Notes: a model not told the origin generated them from the letters alone. Positions 1 through 10,884 are shown, counted from the first letter of the stretch. The stretch: DNA of 64,000 bases from Cycas panzhihuaensis (GCA_023213395.1 CM041465.1:188425741-188489740), one strand, 5' to 3'. Program-made: numbers and translations.

Positions 1-1
1 T

Positions 2-1065
2 CCACGTGCCTGGTATGTAAAATTAGATCATTTTCTTGAAGAAAATAAGTTCATTCGGAGTAACTCCGACTCCAATCTCTATATAAGAAAAACAAACAAC
101 AAGATAACAATAATTGTTATCTATTTAGATGATATGCTTCTTACTAGAAATGATGAAGAAGGAATTAAGTGGATCAAAGGTCAACTTCAACAGAAATTTG
201 AGATGACAAACCTGGGTTCACTAAATTATTACTTGGGACTGGAGATAGGTCAACATCAAAACTACATAACCTTGTCCCAAAGTAACTACATTAAAAATTT
301 GCTTGTTCGATTTCAGATGGAGAATTGTAATCCATGCACAACACCCATGGAAATAAATTGTGACCTAACAGTAGACAGTATGGAAAAGGATGCCGATGTT
401 ACTCTATACAGACAACTGATTGGAAGTCTAATTTATTTGACAGCCACCAAGCCCGATATATCCTACCCAGTAGGACTAATATCCAGATATATGCAGAATC
501 CAAAGTTGACTGGCAAGCCGCAAAAAGAGTTTTAAGATATCTCAAAGGAACAACAGATCTCAAGTTGGTATACTTAAAGGGGTACCCAGTCAAAATATCA
601 GGGTACTGCGACTCTGACTAGGCTGGTGACAAAGAACAAAGGAAATCAACAAGTGGATATTATTTTTTCTTAGAAGCTTCAGCAATCTCGTGGTGCAGTA
701 AGAAACAAGCTACAGTAGCTCTTTCCTCTCTGAGCGAGTATAAAGCGACCACATTAGCAACTTGTGAAGTCAGTCTGTTAAGACAACTTTTGCTTGACTT
801 GAATCAACAACAGAAAGGAGCAACTTCTCTGAAATGTGACAACCAAAGTGCCATCAAGATGACCAAAAATCTAATTCTACATGCAAGAACAAAACATATT
901 GAAGTTCATTATCATTTCATAAGAGACAAAGTGCAGAATAAAGAGATAGGCTTGGAATATTGTCCCACATCTGAGCAAGTTGCAGATCTTCTGACAAAGC
1001 CCCTTGGGAGAGAAAGGCTCAAATATTTAAGAAACAAGATAGGACTATTAGAGATAAAACATTAA
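2..1065 (+). pseudogene. Ty1/copia reverse transcriptase (C-terminal part) and RNase H
   Basis: End of a copia polyprotein that enters from the left edge. RT copies the element RNA and RNase H removes the template strand. Visible motifs are the RT active site YLDD (about 121-135), the following LGSLNYYLGLEIG block, and LYRQLIGSLIYL. In RNase H I see GYCDSD, the SWCSKKQ block, CDNQSAI, RTKHIEVHYHFIRD and the terminal EQVADLLTKPL. Two lesions are visible: a frameshift near 505-520, and a TAG near 619 where the family has Trp (TGG). The frame is otherwise open to a TAA at 1063-1065, so this is the best-preserved coding stretch in the window and probably the youngest element. The N-terminal domains lie outside the window. 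Confidence 0.95.
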
Positions 1066-1072
1066 GAGGGGG
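1066..1072 (+). other. Polypurine tract of the copia element
   Basis: A purine run (GAGGGGG) directly follows the pol stop codon and directly precedes the TGTTGAGA start of the 3' LTR. This is the expected position and composition for the plus-strand primer of reverse transcription. Confidence 0.85.
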
Positions 1073-1289
1073 TGTTGAGATATAATGTTTTATCTAGGAA
1101 AGAAAGGGGGTCATGTTAGACCCACCCTTAATGTACTCATAAGATCGTGCCACTTTGTAATATCAGAGCAATCGGTTACATCAGAAGTTGTAACTATCAC
1201 ATCATTGATGTATATTTAAGAAGATGGAATCTCAATAGAAATCAAGAACTCTTTTCTTCTCTGTTTAAGTTATGCTCTATTTTTCATCA
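1073..1289 (+). repeat. 3' LTR of the plus-strand copia element
   Basis: The LTR starts TGTTGAGA after the polypurine tract. It ends near TCATCA at 1284-1289, which makes the ends imperfect inverted repeats (TGTTGA/TCATCA). The right limit is fixed independently, because from 1290 the minus strand reads directly into copia RT of another element. The length of about 217 bp is short for a copia LTR. A TATA-like TATATTTAAG lies near 1210. The 5' LTR is outside the window, so neither age nor target duplication can be read. Confidence 0.85.
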
Positions 1290-2000
1290 AGCGCTATGAT
1301 AATTTTAATAATATTTATTTTGGCTATAGTAGCAAAGATTTTGATATAATCAATATTGTTAATTTGTGAGAATCCTTTTTCTACTAAACAGGCTTTGTAT
1401 TTTTCAACTACTCCTTGAGAGTTAAACTTTATTTGATAAACTCATTTACAATCTACCACATTCTTTCTAAGAGGTAAAGTAATTAAATCCCAACTTGAAT
1501 TCTTTTTAAGAGTATCTATTTTAATTTGCATGGCTTATTGCCATATGGGATTATTACTTACTTTTGTAAAGGTTTTGGGATCATTACTAGTTATGATTTT
1601 GTTCATTAGAGCAAAATTAGCTTGTAGTTTTTGGGAATGAGTTCTTTTGGTATCCAAAGGATTATTGGCATCAAAACCAGTATTAGAAAGAGTTTTATGA
1701 TCCCAAACAAGTTATTTACTATTGTTAGGTTATTTTGGTGAAGTAGACTGATTAGATAAAGTTGAGGCAGTTTGTTCATTTAAAGTCCAGTTTTGGACTT
1801 GAGTAGATAAGGACTCAATTGATTCAGGTTTAGCTTGAATATTACTGGGATCAATTAAGTGAGTGTTAGTCAACAAGTTTACAACATGTAGTTCAACATA
1901 AGAAGTTTTTGATGAAGAACCTTCTTCATCAAATATAACATCACACCGTATTAAAACCTTATGCATGGTTGGATTTAAAAGTTTGTAGGCTTTGCTTTCT
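1290..2000 (-). pseudogene. Copia integrase-RT linker and N-terminal RT
   Basis: On the minus strand, 1966-1730 carries the RCDVIFDE motif that joins integrase to RT in copia polyproteins (usually SRDVVFDE). Then come NNPIWQ-AMQ (about 1560), the WDLITLPLRK block, KYKACLVEKGF (about 1370-1410) and DYIKIFATIAK. This matches NPKWQEAM, KWVYKIK, YKARLVAKGF and DYxEIFAPVAK of the family. The match stops within residues IIIAL at 1290, which shows the neighbouring element landed inside the RT gene. Several TAA/TAG codons replace Gln and Trp. Confidence 0.9.
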
Positions 2001-2930
2001 TTGTTGTAGCCAACAAAGATGTATTTGAAACTTTTAGGATCAAGTTTCTATCATTTTTCTTTAGGAACATGTCCCTAAGCAATGCTGGCAAAATTTTTTA
2101 AATGCTTAATAGAAGTTTTATGTCCAAACTATTTCTGTTATGGTGTAATATTTTATAGAGATTTGCATGGTAAATGATTTAATAAATAGTTAAAGCAAGC
2201 AATAGCTTCTGCCTATAACTTTAAGTTGAGACCTTTTACATGTAACAAGCATATGGTCATCTCAACAAATGCATGATTTTGGTATTCAGCAACACTATTT
2301 TATTGAGGAGTATATGCTACAAAATGTTGAAGTTGTATTCCATGCTTTTTGCAACAATTAGTAAAATTGTTGCTTAAATATTCCTTAGCATTGCATATTT
2401 TGAAGATTTTAATTTTGAAGTTTGTTTGGTTTTTTACTAAGGTTTTGAATTCATTAAAGATGTCAAATACTTGACTTCTTGTTTTTAGCATGTATACTTA
2501 GTATTTTTTTAGAGAATTCATCAATAAATATGATAAAATATCTGCTTCTAGAGTATGAAGGTACTTGGAATGGTCTGTATATATCAGAGTGGATAAGTTC
2601 AAGTGGGACTTTAGCTTGAAAGATAGTATGATTTGGAAAAGGGTCTATGTATTATTTGCCTATGATGTAGGCTTTACAAACAACATAGATAATTTTTAAT
2701 ATAGGTAAGCCATGAACTATATCATACTTACTTAGGTACTAGAGTTTTCCATAACTCATATGACCAAATCTAACATGTTAAAGCTTATTGACTAGGTCAT
2801 ATTTATCTATAAAGGCACTGAAGGTTTTTGTTTTAGAATACTAGAGATTTGTTAAGCTGTAAAGTCCTATTTTTTGATATACAGGTCCTAAGGTAATTAA
2901 TTTAAATAATTCAATAGTTGTTTAATAATA
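2001..2930 (-). pseudogene. Copia integrase
   Basis: DDE-type integrase that would insert the cDNA. The clearest part is 2491-2300, which matches the core region FxxFKxxVENQTxxKIKxxRSDNGGEY...GIxHQxxxxYTPQ. The second catalytic Asp reads Asn here (ICNAKEY in place of RSDNGGEY), so this copy would be inactive even without its stops. The downstream GYN-KESKAYKLL-like block lies near 2000. Boundaries are approximate because no continuous frame survives. Confidence 0.85.
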
Positions 2931-3215
2931 AATTTATCTTTCTAGAATTCTACAATGAGATCTTTCTGTAAGATTTGATATACTGAGAGGAGATTAGGTA
3001 ATAAGCTAGGAACATAGAATACATCCTTAATTGAACCATCTTTCAAAGTGACATCACCTATTCCTCTAACTCTGAGTTGAGTTCCACTCCCAAAAGAGAT
3101 TTCTTCTTTTTGAGTTTGAATAAGACTGATATGAAACAAGGTATTCTTAGTGTCCTGTAATATGATGGGAAGCACCTGAATCGAGAATCCACAAAGGTGG
3201 TTGAGTGGTTAATGT
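2931..3215 (-). pseudogene. Copia aspartic protease
   Basis: The active-site sequence WILDSGASHHIT is readable on the minus strand, with the DSGA codons at 3175-3186. After a frame change comes the typical C-terminal block: RVRGIGDVTLKDGSIKDVFYVPSLLPNLLSV in the 3175-2942 frame, here noted only as the IGDV, FYVPSLLPNLLSV landmarks. The enzyme would cleave the gag-pol polyprotein. A frameshift lies between the active site and the flap region. Confidence 0.9.
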
Positions 3216-4243
3216 TGAAAAAGCTGATGTAGAAGTAGGCAAGGAATGATAGGAATTATGGGATTGAGATTGGATCCCTTTAGAAGATTTCTAGACTTCA
3301 GAGGTAATTCTATTCCTACAGACATCAATGGTGTGCCCCTTTTTATGATATTAAGAACAACTAATGTTCTGATTAGGATTAGTATTGATAGTATTCGTTT
3401 CTATGAATGACTTTTTAGAGGTATTTTAAGATTTAGGTAATCTAGAATATTTAGTGTTATGATGAAGATTATTTTAAGCGGATGAACCTCTATGAGGTTT
3501 TTGAGATTTGGGATAATGATGATAATTATTTTGATAATTATTTTGATGTTTAGATTTAGTAATTGGTTTGACTTAGAAAAAAGAGCCTGTGAAGGATCTT
3601 TTAGTTTTCCAATTTGAACCAACATGTTTTGATGTTTAACTAATTGATTTATTAATTAATCAAAAGTAATTGGTGGATGTTCTACTTATTGCTTAATAAT
3701 TTTGAAAAGATTAAAATGTTTTAGGAGTTTATTAATTACAAGACGAACGAGTGTATCATCATCTTTTGGATGTGTTATACTGACCACTTTATCACCTACT
3801 TTTATGGAAGATTTGATATAATTTATTAGGTCTTTATTAATGAGTTAAAGTTTTGATAAGAAATCTTCAACTTTAGAAAAGTCTTTATAATTTAGTTCAT
3901 ACATTTGTTGTTCTAAAGAAGCTAGCTATTGTGTGTCAACCTTATCATACTTTTCTTTAAGTGTTTTCTAGATAGTGGCTAGATCATCTATATTAGAGAA
4001 CTGCCTACTTATATTTAGGGAGAGGGAGTTTAGGATGGTGCCTAGGGCTCTATCATAATTCATCAAATATACTATATAACTTTTTGATGTTTTGTCTTTA
4101 GGTTTTACAAACTCACCTCTAACATATCACTATATCTTTTGCTGTTTAAACTAATGGGATATTCTATTTTTCCAATTAGCATAATTAGAGACAATTAATA
4201 CTAGAATTGGTATACAAGAGATTGTTCTTGGCATAAGTGCCAT
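3216..4243 (-). pseudogene. Copia gag with a CCHC zinc knuckle
   Basis: Gag forms the virus-like particle. The probable start is the ATG at 4243-4241, followed by SNYANWKNRI, which resembles the N-terminal xNYxxWKxxM motif of plant copia gag. Middle landmarks are KEKYDKVDTQ and LEQQMYELNYKDF. The zinc knuckle near 3318-3362 keeps the spacing C-x2-C-x4-H-x4-C (HKKGHTIDVC), but the second Cys reads Tyr (TGT to TAT) and one position is a stop. The 3625-3401 open frame is an Asn/Ile-rich shadow of this region. Confidence 0.85.
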
Positions 4244-6171
4244 ATTGGAAATAAACTGATAATTAGAGATCTTTTAAAGGAAGAAATAGAAGAGTTTAGT
4301 ATAGGTTAACTGTAGGTGAAAATAAAATAGATTACAGTAATAACTCAATTATAGACACATAATATTTTAAAGGTAAACTTTAAGTTTATTTGCCATTGAA
4401 ATATAGATTTTTATTAACATCATTGATTAATAATTATAAATGAAATAATTGAGAGAGAAAAAATAATTAATCATATAATATTTACATATTAGTGAATTAA
4501 ATCATAAATTAGGTGTTTGAATGTCTTGTAATATCATTTGCATAATAAAGTAAAATAATGACTTAATAATATCATGATGAATATTTTAAGGAAATAATGT
4601 AGGTACTTGATATAATTAAAAGGTATATTACATGAAGGTAATGATATTAAAGAAGTGTGAAAGAAAAGAATTATAACTTAGAAGCATGTACCTAAGCTTA
4701 CTAGGTTGAGTAGAAGACTTGACTTTAAGCAAAGATCTACAGATCAAAATGATGTACAAAAGACTTGAAAGACTAGCCAAAATGTCTGTATCTAGGTTAG
4801 GAATGTGGCATTTCTTCTAGAATGGGATTCTGACTCTGTATGAGAAAGTTATAATAAAAAAGGCATAGGTACCCCCTTTCAGAGAAAATTAATAAAAAAA
4901 ATAATAAAGTAACTTAAGTAAGGGTTAATCACCTTTATGAAATTGGACTCAGGTCATGTGGGAGACTTAAATGACCAAGGTGCTAACCATCAAGGGGGGG
5001 GGGGTGACTAACAGACTTATAATAACAAACTTTATTTTATTTGATTTAATCAAACATTAGAAAAAATAAAGGAGTATTATTATAGGCGATGGATCCAACT
5101 TGTTTTAAATGACTCATGATTTAACCCTCATGATTTAGGGTTTTATACTCATTTTATTTGTGTTTGTAGGTTCTTCCTTATCGAACAGTAAGTTCTCCTT
5201 CTTCAAATGGTGGTCTTCGCGTTGACTAGTATCTTTACTTTATTGGAGCCTTTGCCATTTGTAGGATCTTCTACATTGGTGTCTTCACCGTTGGGAGTCT
5301 TCACCACTAGTGATGTCTTCGCCATTAGAAATCTTTGTAATTGGGAGTCTTCATTATTACCAATCTTTGTAGTTGGCAGTCTTCACAGTTAATAATCTTC
5401 GGCTGGTATCTACACCAATGTTGGGGTCTTCACCATGAGAAAGGCTTTGCCATGAGCCATAGTTCTATTAGTATCTACATAGTGAATGGTTGTTCATTTC
5501 CTCCAAAGTCTCCACGACGACTAGTTTTTCCACTTACTTAGTGTTTTTAAACCTTGGCTTGATAGACAACGTCTATGCTATTCTAATGTCTTCAGTTGGT
5601 GAATAGTTATTAAGCACAAAATGGCTTCATTTAGTCATCTATGGCCTCTATGTATTTATGATGCCAATATTGATGAAGTTTTCTTCATGGATGATGGTGT
5701 TTATAAGACTTTAGTGATGCAAGCCTTCATTTATAGCTTCCCTATATTCAAACTTGCCTTGCTTTCATCATTTGGAAATAAATATTCCTATTCTGCTTTT
5801 ATCTTCTCAAACTGGAAGATTAATCTTTGTAACTATTATATCTTTTCTTGAAATGGTGTCTAATGGTGACTTGTAGCTTCTTGTAAGGGTTTCTTTGTAG
5901 TAGTTATTGATAGACTGGTAACAGATGGTTCTAATTATTTTGATTTCTACAGAACTTTAAATCTTCTTCCTATATTTTATATATAAAAAAGGATTGGAGA
6001 TGATTGGGTTTTAAACCCAAAATTTGTATCTAATTTTGTTATTAATAATTAAAAAAAAAATCCCTTTTATGTTCAATTGTAGATATTAGTATGTATATTA
6101 GATTTTTAGCTATTCAATTATAGATATTTTATGCTTAATAGTTTTAGAAAAAAAATTGATGTATGTGCCCT
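4244..6171 (-). other. Long leader between primer binding site and gag of the minus-strand copia element
   Basis: About 1.9 kb without recognisable retroelement domains. It contains a degenerate tandem repeat at 5210-5440 (listed separately) and a run of about ten G at 4995-5005. Leaders this long recur in two other copia elements of the window, so the length looks like a family trait. Small open frames on the plus strand here have no family resemblance. Confidence 0.5.
5210..5440 (-). repeat. Degenerate tandem repeat of about 15-18 bp
   Basis: The word GTCTTCACCATTGG, or close variants, recurs about ten times on the plus strand (for example near 5281, 5298, 5315, 5347, 5378 and 5428). On the minus strand the units read GAAGACxCCAAxGGT. 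In the best frame this encodes repeats of the type Gly-Glu-Asp-x-Asn, such as NGEDTNVEDPTNGKGS. The reading frame is broken. The acidic reading is inference; the repeated word is seen directly. Confidence 0.6.
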
Positions 6172-6183
6172 GATTTGATACCA
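6172..6183 (-). other. tRNA-Met primer binding site of the minus-strand copia element
   Basis: The minus strand reads TGGTATCAAATC directly after the LTR end CTCTCCAACA. This matches the initiator-tRNA-Met complement TGGTATCAGAGC except at the end. Confidence 0.8.
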
Positions 6184-6540
6184 TGTTGGAGAGAGGGTTA
6201 ATCATATTTGCATAAGTTAATAATATTGAAAATAAATTAACATTTGAATAGTTTAAATATAAATAGCATTGAATATCAGATAATAGATAACACATAATGT
6301 AAACAGGTGGAAAACCCCATTAAGGGATCAAAAACCACCTCAGAAATATAAATATATATATTAATAAAATAAATATACGTTATAAGTTTTTGATGAGGAT
6401 CTCATCCTCTCTTTGAATTTGGATTAAGGTTTAATAATTCCTTTAATAAAAGAAAACCTAGTTAGCCTTCACTTCATGTATATACCATGTTCATCTGACT
6501 AAGATATTATACATAACTACCTATGGATAGCAACCCAACA
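6184..6540 (-). repeat. 5' LTR of the minus-strand copia element
   Basis: On the minus strand it starts TGTTGGGTTGC and ends CTCTCCAACA, giving perfect TGTTGG/CCAACA inverted termini. It lies directly against the primer binding site. The length is 357 bp. It contains a nested inverted repeat at 6305-6340 (arms AGGTGG/CCACCT), which is also found at 7766-7801. Confidence 0.8.
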
Positions 6541-6782
6541 GATAGGTAGACAGACCAACATCTAGGAATCTAGGAGGAGACTTTTAAGGAGAGAAAATTT
6601 CATTAAAATGAGAAGTTTATTATTTCAATAAAGTTTACATAATTAGGTGTTAATATATTAAGGTTAATAAAGAGAGTTTACAAAAGTAACGTTATAATCA
6701 CTTTATTCTAACAAAAATAATGTGAAAATAAAGGATACAAAGAAGGACTGTAGGATAAATAAAGATCACTAATAATCAATCT
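6541..6782. other. Unassigned AT-rich spacer
   Basis: No coding, LTR end or primer site recognised. The five bases after the LTR (GATAG) are the expected location of a target duplication, but the partner lies outside the window. Confidence 0.4.
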
Positions 6783-6926
6783 TTTGCCATGATATTAAAA
6801 GTTTTAAATATTCCCTCAAGGTCAATATAGGCTTTAATGAATGGTTGGCTAACATTAGCAACTCCTTTAAAACTCTCAAAATTTATAATACCAATGACTA
6901 GATCAACTTCATCATAGAACACTTTA
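6783..6926 (-). pseudogene. Short coding-like fragment of unknown family
   Basis: The minus strand is open for 46 codons in AT-rich surroundings, from the Lys codon at about 6923 to a TGA near 6783. Its composition is protein-like, with motifs FYDEVDLVIGI, NFESFKGVANVSQPF and AYIDLEGIFK. I do not recognise the family. It directly abuts an LTR copy at 6928, on the side where that element's internal region would begin. It may therefore be retroelement-derived or a captured host fragment. Confidence 0.35.
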
Positions 6927-6927
6927 T

Positions 6928-8215
6928 TAGAAATGTAAATTCACTCTAATAACAAATTAGAATTTAGAGTATATACACAATGAAATTATAACATGCATAT
7001 ATAATGAATGAATAATCTTATAAAGAATGTACACATATAAAACAATAAATGTAAATCATAAAGTATAAATAGATCAAGCATATATCGATAAACATCATCA
7101 TAAGAGAGATAATAAATTTATATTTAAAAAACTTAGTGTGGAAAAAACCATAGGAGAAGATCGAGTTTGGAGCTCCTTTTATGATTAGACCTAATACATC
7201 TCTAGGTCTTGGACCTTTTTTAAATTCTCAAGTGGTGTGTGTATATATTTAAAGTAAAAGTCACCTCATGAGTAGCGTATAATTTCTTTTGAGTCATTAC
7301 ATCATGTAATAGTATATTAATTATTGGATATATTGAATATTGTATAAGTGTTATACTCGAGCCCCTTTATATCTTATGGGGATATTTTTTGACCCATAGT
7401 TTATGCCTATTATATTGTAAAATTGCAAGGTACTATCTTGTAATGTTATGTCTATACATTCTTATGCAATGGAACATGTAAAAAAGTTAGATAAGTCTTT
7501 AATGAGTCAATGGACAGAGTTAGAGTTTTTATCTCTATAATTCTTTAGTTGTTACTTATATTAATAAAAGGTCCATGCTTAGACTAGAATCTCTTGGTGT
7601 TCTTTATTATATGCTTGGTTTATTTATATTATTTATTCTTTATATAGTTTAGAGTTTTGTTAATACATTATGTGAGAGAAGAGGCATATGTACATCATTA
7701 ACAAGATTTAAATGCAAGAAATAACAGGAAAGGAAATAACACTACACAGGTACACATTCATTGACAGGTGGAAAACCCCTTATGGGGAAGAAAAACCACC
7801 TCCTAAAGCTAATTTTATTAATAAAGAATTGAAACCACTATACAAAACCAGCCTTTAAACAAGCATTTGGATAGCCATCCTAGATTCCTGGAACCATCTC
7901 CATGAATCTAGGAGATGAATAAATACAACGGAAGTTCGTTAGAATGCAATTCCGCATTTTAACGACCATCCACAAATTAATAAAATAAACATAAGTTTGA
8001 ATATTAGAATCACTTAAATTACATATAAGACATGTGACTAAATAATAACATTAAGAAACATAAAGTTTACATTATATCATCTAACATCCTAACACATTAC
8101 TTTCATAGTTATATTTTTTCTTCATTATTATGGATATGTATGCATCTCACATATCTTAATACATCTAGTGAGTGGATTTATATGTGTCTATCACATTAAT
8201 ATTAAATATTATATA
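6928..8215 (-). repeat. Copia LTR copy, interrupted by an insertion
   Basis: 6928-7318 and about 8135-8215 are collinear with the LTR at 32302-32761. Shared blocks include AGAGAGATAATA with TTTATAT, GTGGAAAAAA, GGAGCTCCTTTTA, TTCTCAAGTGGTGTG and, after the gap, ATGGATATGTATGCATCTCACATATCTTAAT-like sequence. The intervening 7319-8134 has no counterpart there. Outer boundaries are approximate, and no primer site is visible at the low end. Confidence 0.65.
7319..8134. mobile_element. Insertion inside an LTR copy, itself LTR-like
   Basis: About 0.8 kb inferred to be inserted, because the flanks together match one continuous LTR at 32302-32761. It contains a nested inverted repeat at 7766-7801, also present in the copia LTR at 6184-6540: outer arms AGGTGG/CCACCT and inner arms CCCC/GGGG around TTAT. 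It is probably a solo LTR or fragment of a related copia family. Exact ends and target duplication were not resolved. Confidence 0.45.
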
Positions 8216-9989
8216 TTTGAAGCTATTGTATATTTTAATATTCTCTCTTAATGTTTAATATCTTCAAATCTTTATTTCATTATCCTTGGTCTTCAATGTT
8301 TGTTAGATCCTATAACCTCTATTTGTATCTATATCATGTATTATGTATTGTCACTTATAACTTATAAATTATATCATCTATCATCTATAAATTTGTCATC
8401 TATTATGCTTATTTCCTTCATGTATTAATCTATAAAAATAACTAATAAACCTATATCAACTTATAATAAACACATATATAGTTATCTGTATATCTCAATG
8501 ACTAACTATGATCAACCAACCTATAAATATCAACCATTAATCATCATCTAACAACATCAACCGATATAAGAAGTATTTTCATGAACATCTTTATATCTTC
8601 ACCTATAAAGCTACTATCACATATCTTTCAACCAGTCATCAATAATCTCAATAAATAAATTGATTACTAGGTCCACATAAACTAATAACCATATACTAAA
8701 ATACATGGGTAACCAACATCTACAATCACTAGTTCTCTAAGAAATTGTTTAGATATATGGTTCACCATCTTTTAGAATGCTTATTATAAAAGTAACATAA
8801 CTTACCTCTTACGCATAATGGTTGTTTAGAAATTGGTCTAGTTAATTACCTTTAAATAACTTTTATGTTTCTTCTATTTCAACTAAATATTGAGAGGTTT
8901 TTTAACCTATAGGAGCCCTAGAACCAACTTTATCCAACTCCTAAGAAGGAGTATCTACTTATTTGTGTTATTTGATTTAAAAAACGTTTGATAAGGAAGA
9001 GTCTAGAATATGTGAGTGGCATTCAATGAAAGAATATACTAGCTCAAACAATCAAGTAGAGGAGATCTAAGTTCAAAGATACACTGACAATGTTTTTATT
9101 TTGATTTTCTTATTTTTTCTTTTCTTATATCTTTTAACATTTTGGTTTTAATCAAATAAAGAAAAGGTAAAAATAAAGATATGATCATATACTTACAAAA
9201 TTGTCAAAGAAACTAATAAACTTAAGAGAAATCACCTTTTGAATCAACCAAAGAAAGAAGAAAACATGCACACTTTTCTTTCTTTCTTTCTTTCTTTTTT
9301 TAATATAAAAGTAAATTTTGCTTAAAATCAAAATAAATTATTTTATAATTTTTTTAAACAACTTTTTATTTCAAATGAAAGGATATAAGAATAAAACTTT
9401 ATAAAAGAAACCATTCATACATACTTAAACAATGAAGATTGAAGTGGTATAAAGCTCCTTTTAGACTTATTCCTTTTGCATGTATGATCTTTGACAGGCT
9501 TTACAATCTTTTAACCATTAAATGACTTCAAATAAAAGAAAGAAAGTATAAAATATAACATGCAAAGTAAAAAACATAACATACAATCCCAAAATTTGTT
9601 TAAATAGCCCATAGAAAATGACACACAAGATGCAAATTTAATATGCAAGTAAGAATTTAGCTCATACACTTCATTAAGAAGCTAGATTAAGAACATATAA
9701 AAATTTTATGATTTACGTAATAACATGCAACTAGAAGTTCAATAAATTCACTTTATTTTTTATGAAAGAAAAGAATAAGCATGAATATATAAAGTTTATT
9801 CTCTTTACTCTTTCTAATCATGCATCTTTCATAAGAAGAGGGAAAGAAAAAAAAATTAAAAAATCAAGGAAAGTGCATCACATAATCACAAGAACCCTCT
9901 CTATATACAACCATATATGTGCCTTATGATAGCAATCTTCCTCTTATTGATTAATTTTTTAGTATTTTTTCCTTTTAAAATAGGCAACA
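8216..9989. other. AT-rich region without recognised gene
   Basis: No domain, LTR terminus or primer site is convincing here. 9274-9300 is a TTTC microsatellite. Part of 9000-9989 may belong to the Tat-like LTR that is clear from about 9990 onward. The second LTR copy is truncated, so the boundary cannot be set by comparison. Confidence 0.4.
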
Positions 9990-10510
9990 AAAGGAGAAAA
10001 TTATGAAAAAACCACTAAAACTAATACTAAATCAAAAGAGATGAGACAAAGACCTCTTGAAAATCTTCACTACTATGGAGAATGGGAAAAAGAAGCTATA
10101 AAATATAATGAAGAGGTAGATCTCTCTTCTCTATAGTAAACCCCTATGAATCCCATAAAGGGCTGATCTTTCAACTAAGATTTACCCAAGAAAAACCAAG
10201 AAACAACTAGAACTAGAGCTAAGATAAAGAAGATAACATAAATAAGGTACAATATTACAAGAAACTATTTAAAAAAAAAGAAAGAGTAATAGAAAATCAT
10301 TACCAAACTTGTGATAAGAGAGTTAGAGCTTATATTAAAGGCTTGCAGAAGATAGATATTTTAGTAAGTAACAAAAATAGAGTTAAATAATAGTACAATC
10401 AATATCTCTAAGTCTTGTTTTTCTTAATTATTTATTTTTTCACTTTCTTCTTACTAAACATATCATAATTACTCTCCTTTGACTCGTTTAGGGGTCTCTA
10501 AGTGAAGAAG
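9990..10510 (-). repeat. 3' LTR of the Tat-like element, part nearer the outer end
   Basis: Collinear with 22790-23275. Shared blocks include CTATGGAGAATGGG, GAAGAGG-AGATCTCTCTTC, ACTATAG-AACCCCTA and the stretch around AGATAACATAAA-AAGG. Continuity is broken at 10510/19114 by the copia element and resumes at AGAAGGCGAT (compare 23270-23280). The left limit is a guess from where the match fades. Confidence 0.7.
10506..10510. repeat. Target-site duplication AGAAG, left copy
   Basis: AGAAG immediately left of the copia LTR start at 10511; an identical AGAAG lies at 19114-19118. Five bp is the usual length for copia integrase. Confidence 0.9.
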
Positions 10511-10872
10511 TAAAGGACATGAGGTGCAGAGTGGGACTGAGTTGCATTGACGAGTGCATTGTTTATAATTGAGAGTTAATAATTCCAAATAAACTTTGGC
10601 AGTGTTAAAAAACACCAAGGAGGTATTCCCACCCATTTTATAAGAAATTTTGGGGAGATGATAAGCGCTTTAAACCAACCTAACTAAATTCAAATTAATA
10701 TTAAAAAATAATAAACAATTAAATAAGCACATACCTTAAAAATAATACGTCGACTCCTTTGGTGTCATGTGGTGGCTATTTTGTGGCTCGACATACCCTA
10801 GGGAGCCCTTAAGGTGGCTTTGAGGGGTCCTAGGTATACATTAATATAGGTACATTAGGTATTATCCCAACA
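10511..10872 (-). repeat. 3' LTR of the complete copia element
   Basis: 362 bp, closely matching 18751-19113 along its whole length. Termini on the minus strand are TGTTGGGATAATACC at the start and ...TCCTTTA at the end (TA in place of CA). The partner LTR keeps CATCCTTCA. Differences between the two LTRs are mainly transitions. Confidence 0.95.
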
Positions 10873-10884
10873 TTCTCTCCCATA
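10873..10884 (-). other. Polypurine tract of the complete copia element
   Basis: The minus strand reads ATGGGAGAGAA directly before the TGTTGGG start of the 3' LTR. Confidence 0.85.

Larger units (their letters stand above)
1290..6540 (-). mobile_element. Older Ty1/copia retrotransposon, 5' two thirds, truncated by the neighbouring insertion
   Basis: Read on the minus strand, the order is 5' LTR (6184-6540), primer binding site (6172-6183), long leader, gag (from 4243), protease, integrase and the start of RT. It breaks off at 1290 where the plus-strand copia element begins. The order gag-PR-IN-RT defines Ty1/copia. The rest of RT, RNase H and the 3' LTR should lie left of the window, beyond the inserted element. 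All frames carry many stops, so it is dead. Confidence 0.9.

Noticed and set aside
4995-5040. G-run followed by TGACTAAC as a plus-strand polypurine tract and LTR start
   Set aside because: It lies within the leader of a minus-strand element, no partner LTR or coding was found, and a G homopolymer alone is weak evidence.
5207-5851. Three plus-strand open frames as small genes
   Set aside because: They run antisense to a copia leader, the first two are made of the tandem repeat, and none resembles a known protein.
7470-7640. Possible copia RT block (LESLGVLYYMLGL, similar to LGxLxYFLGxEV)
   Set aside because: No neighbouring RT motif in the same frame; the match is too short in AT-rich sequence.
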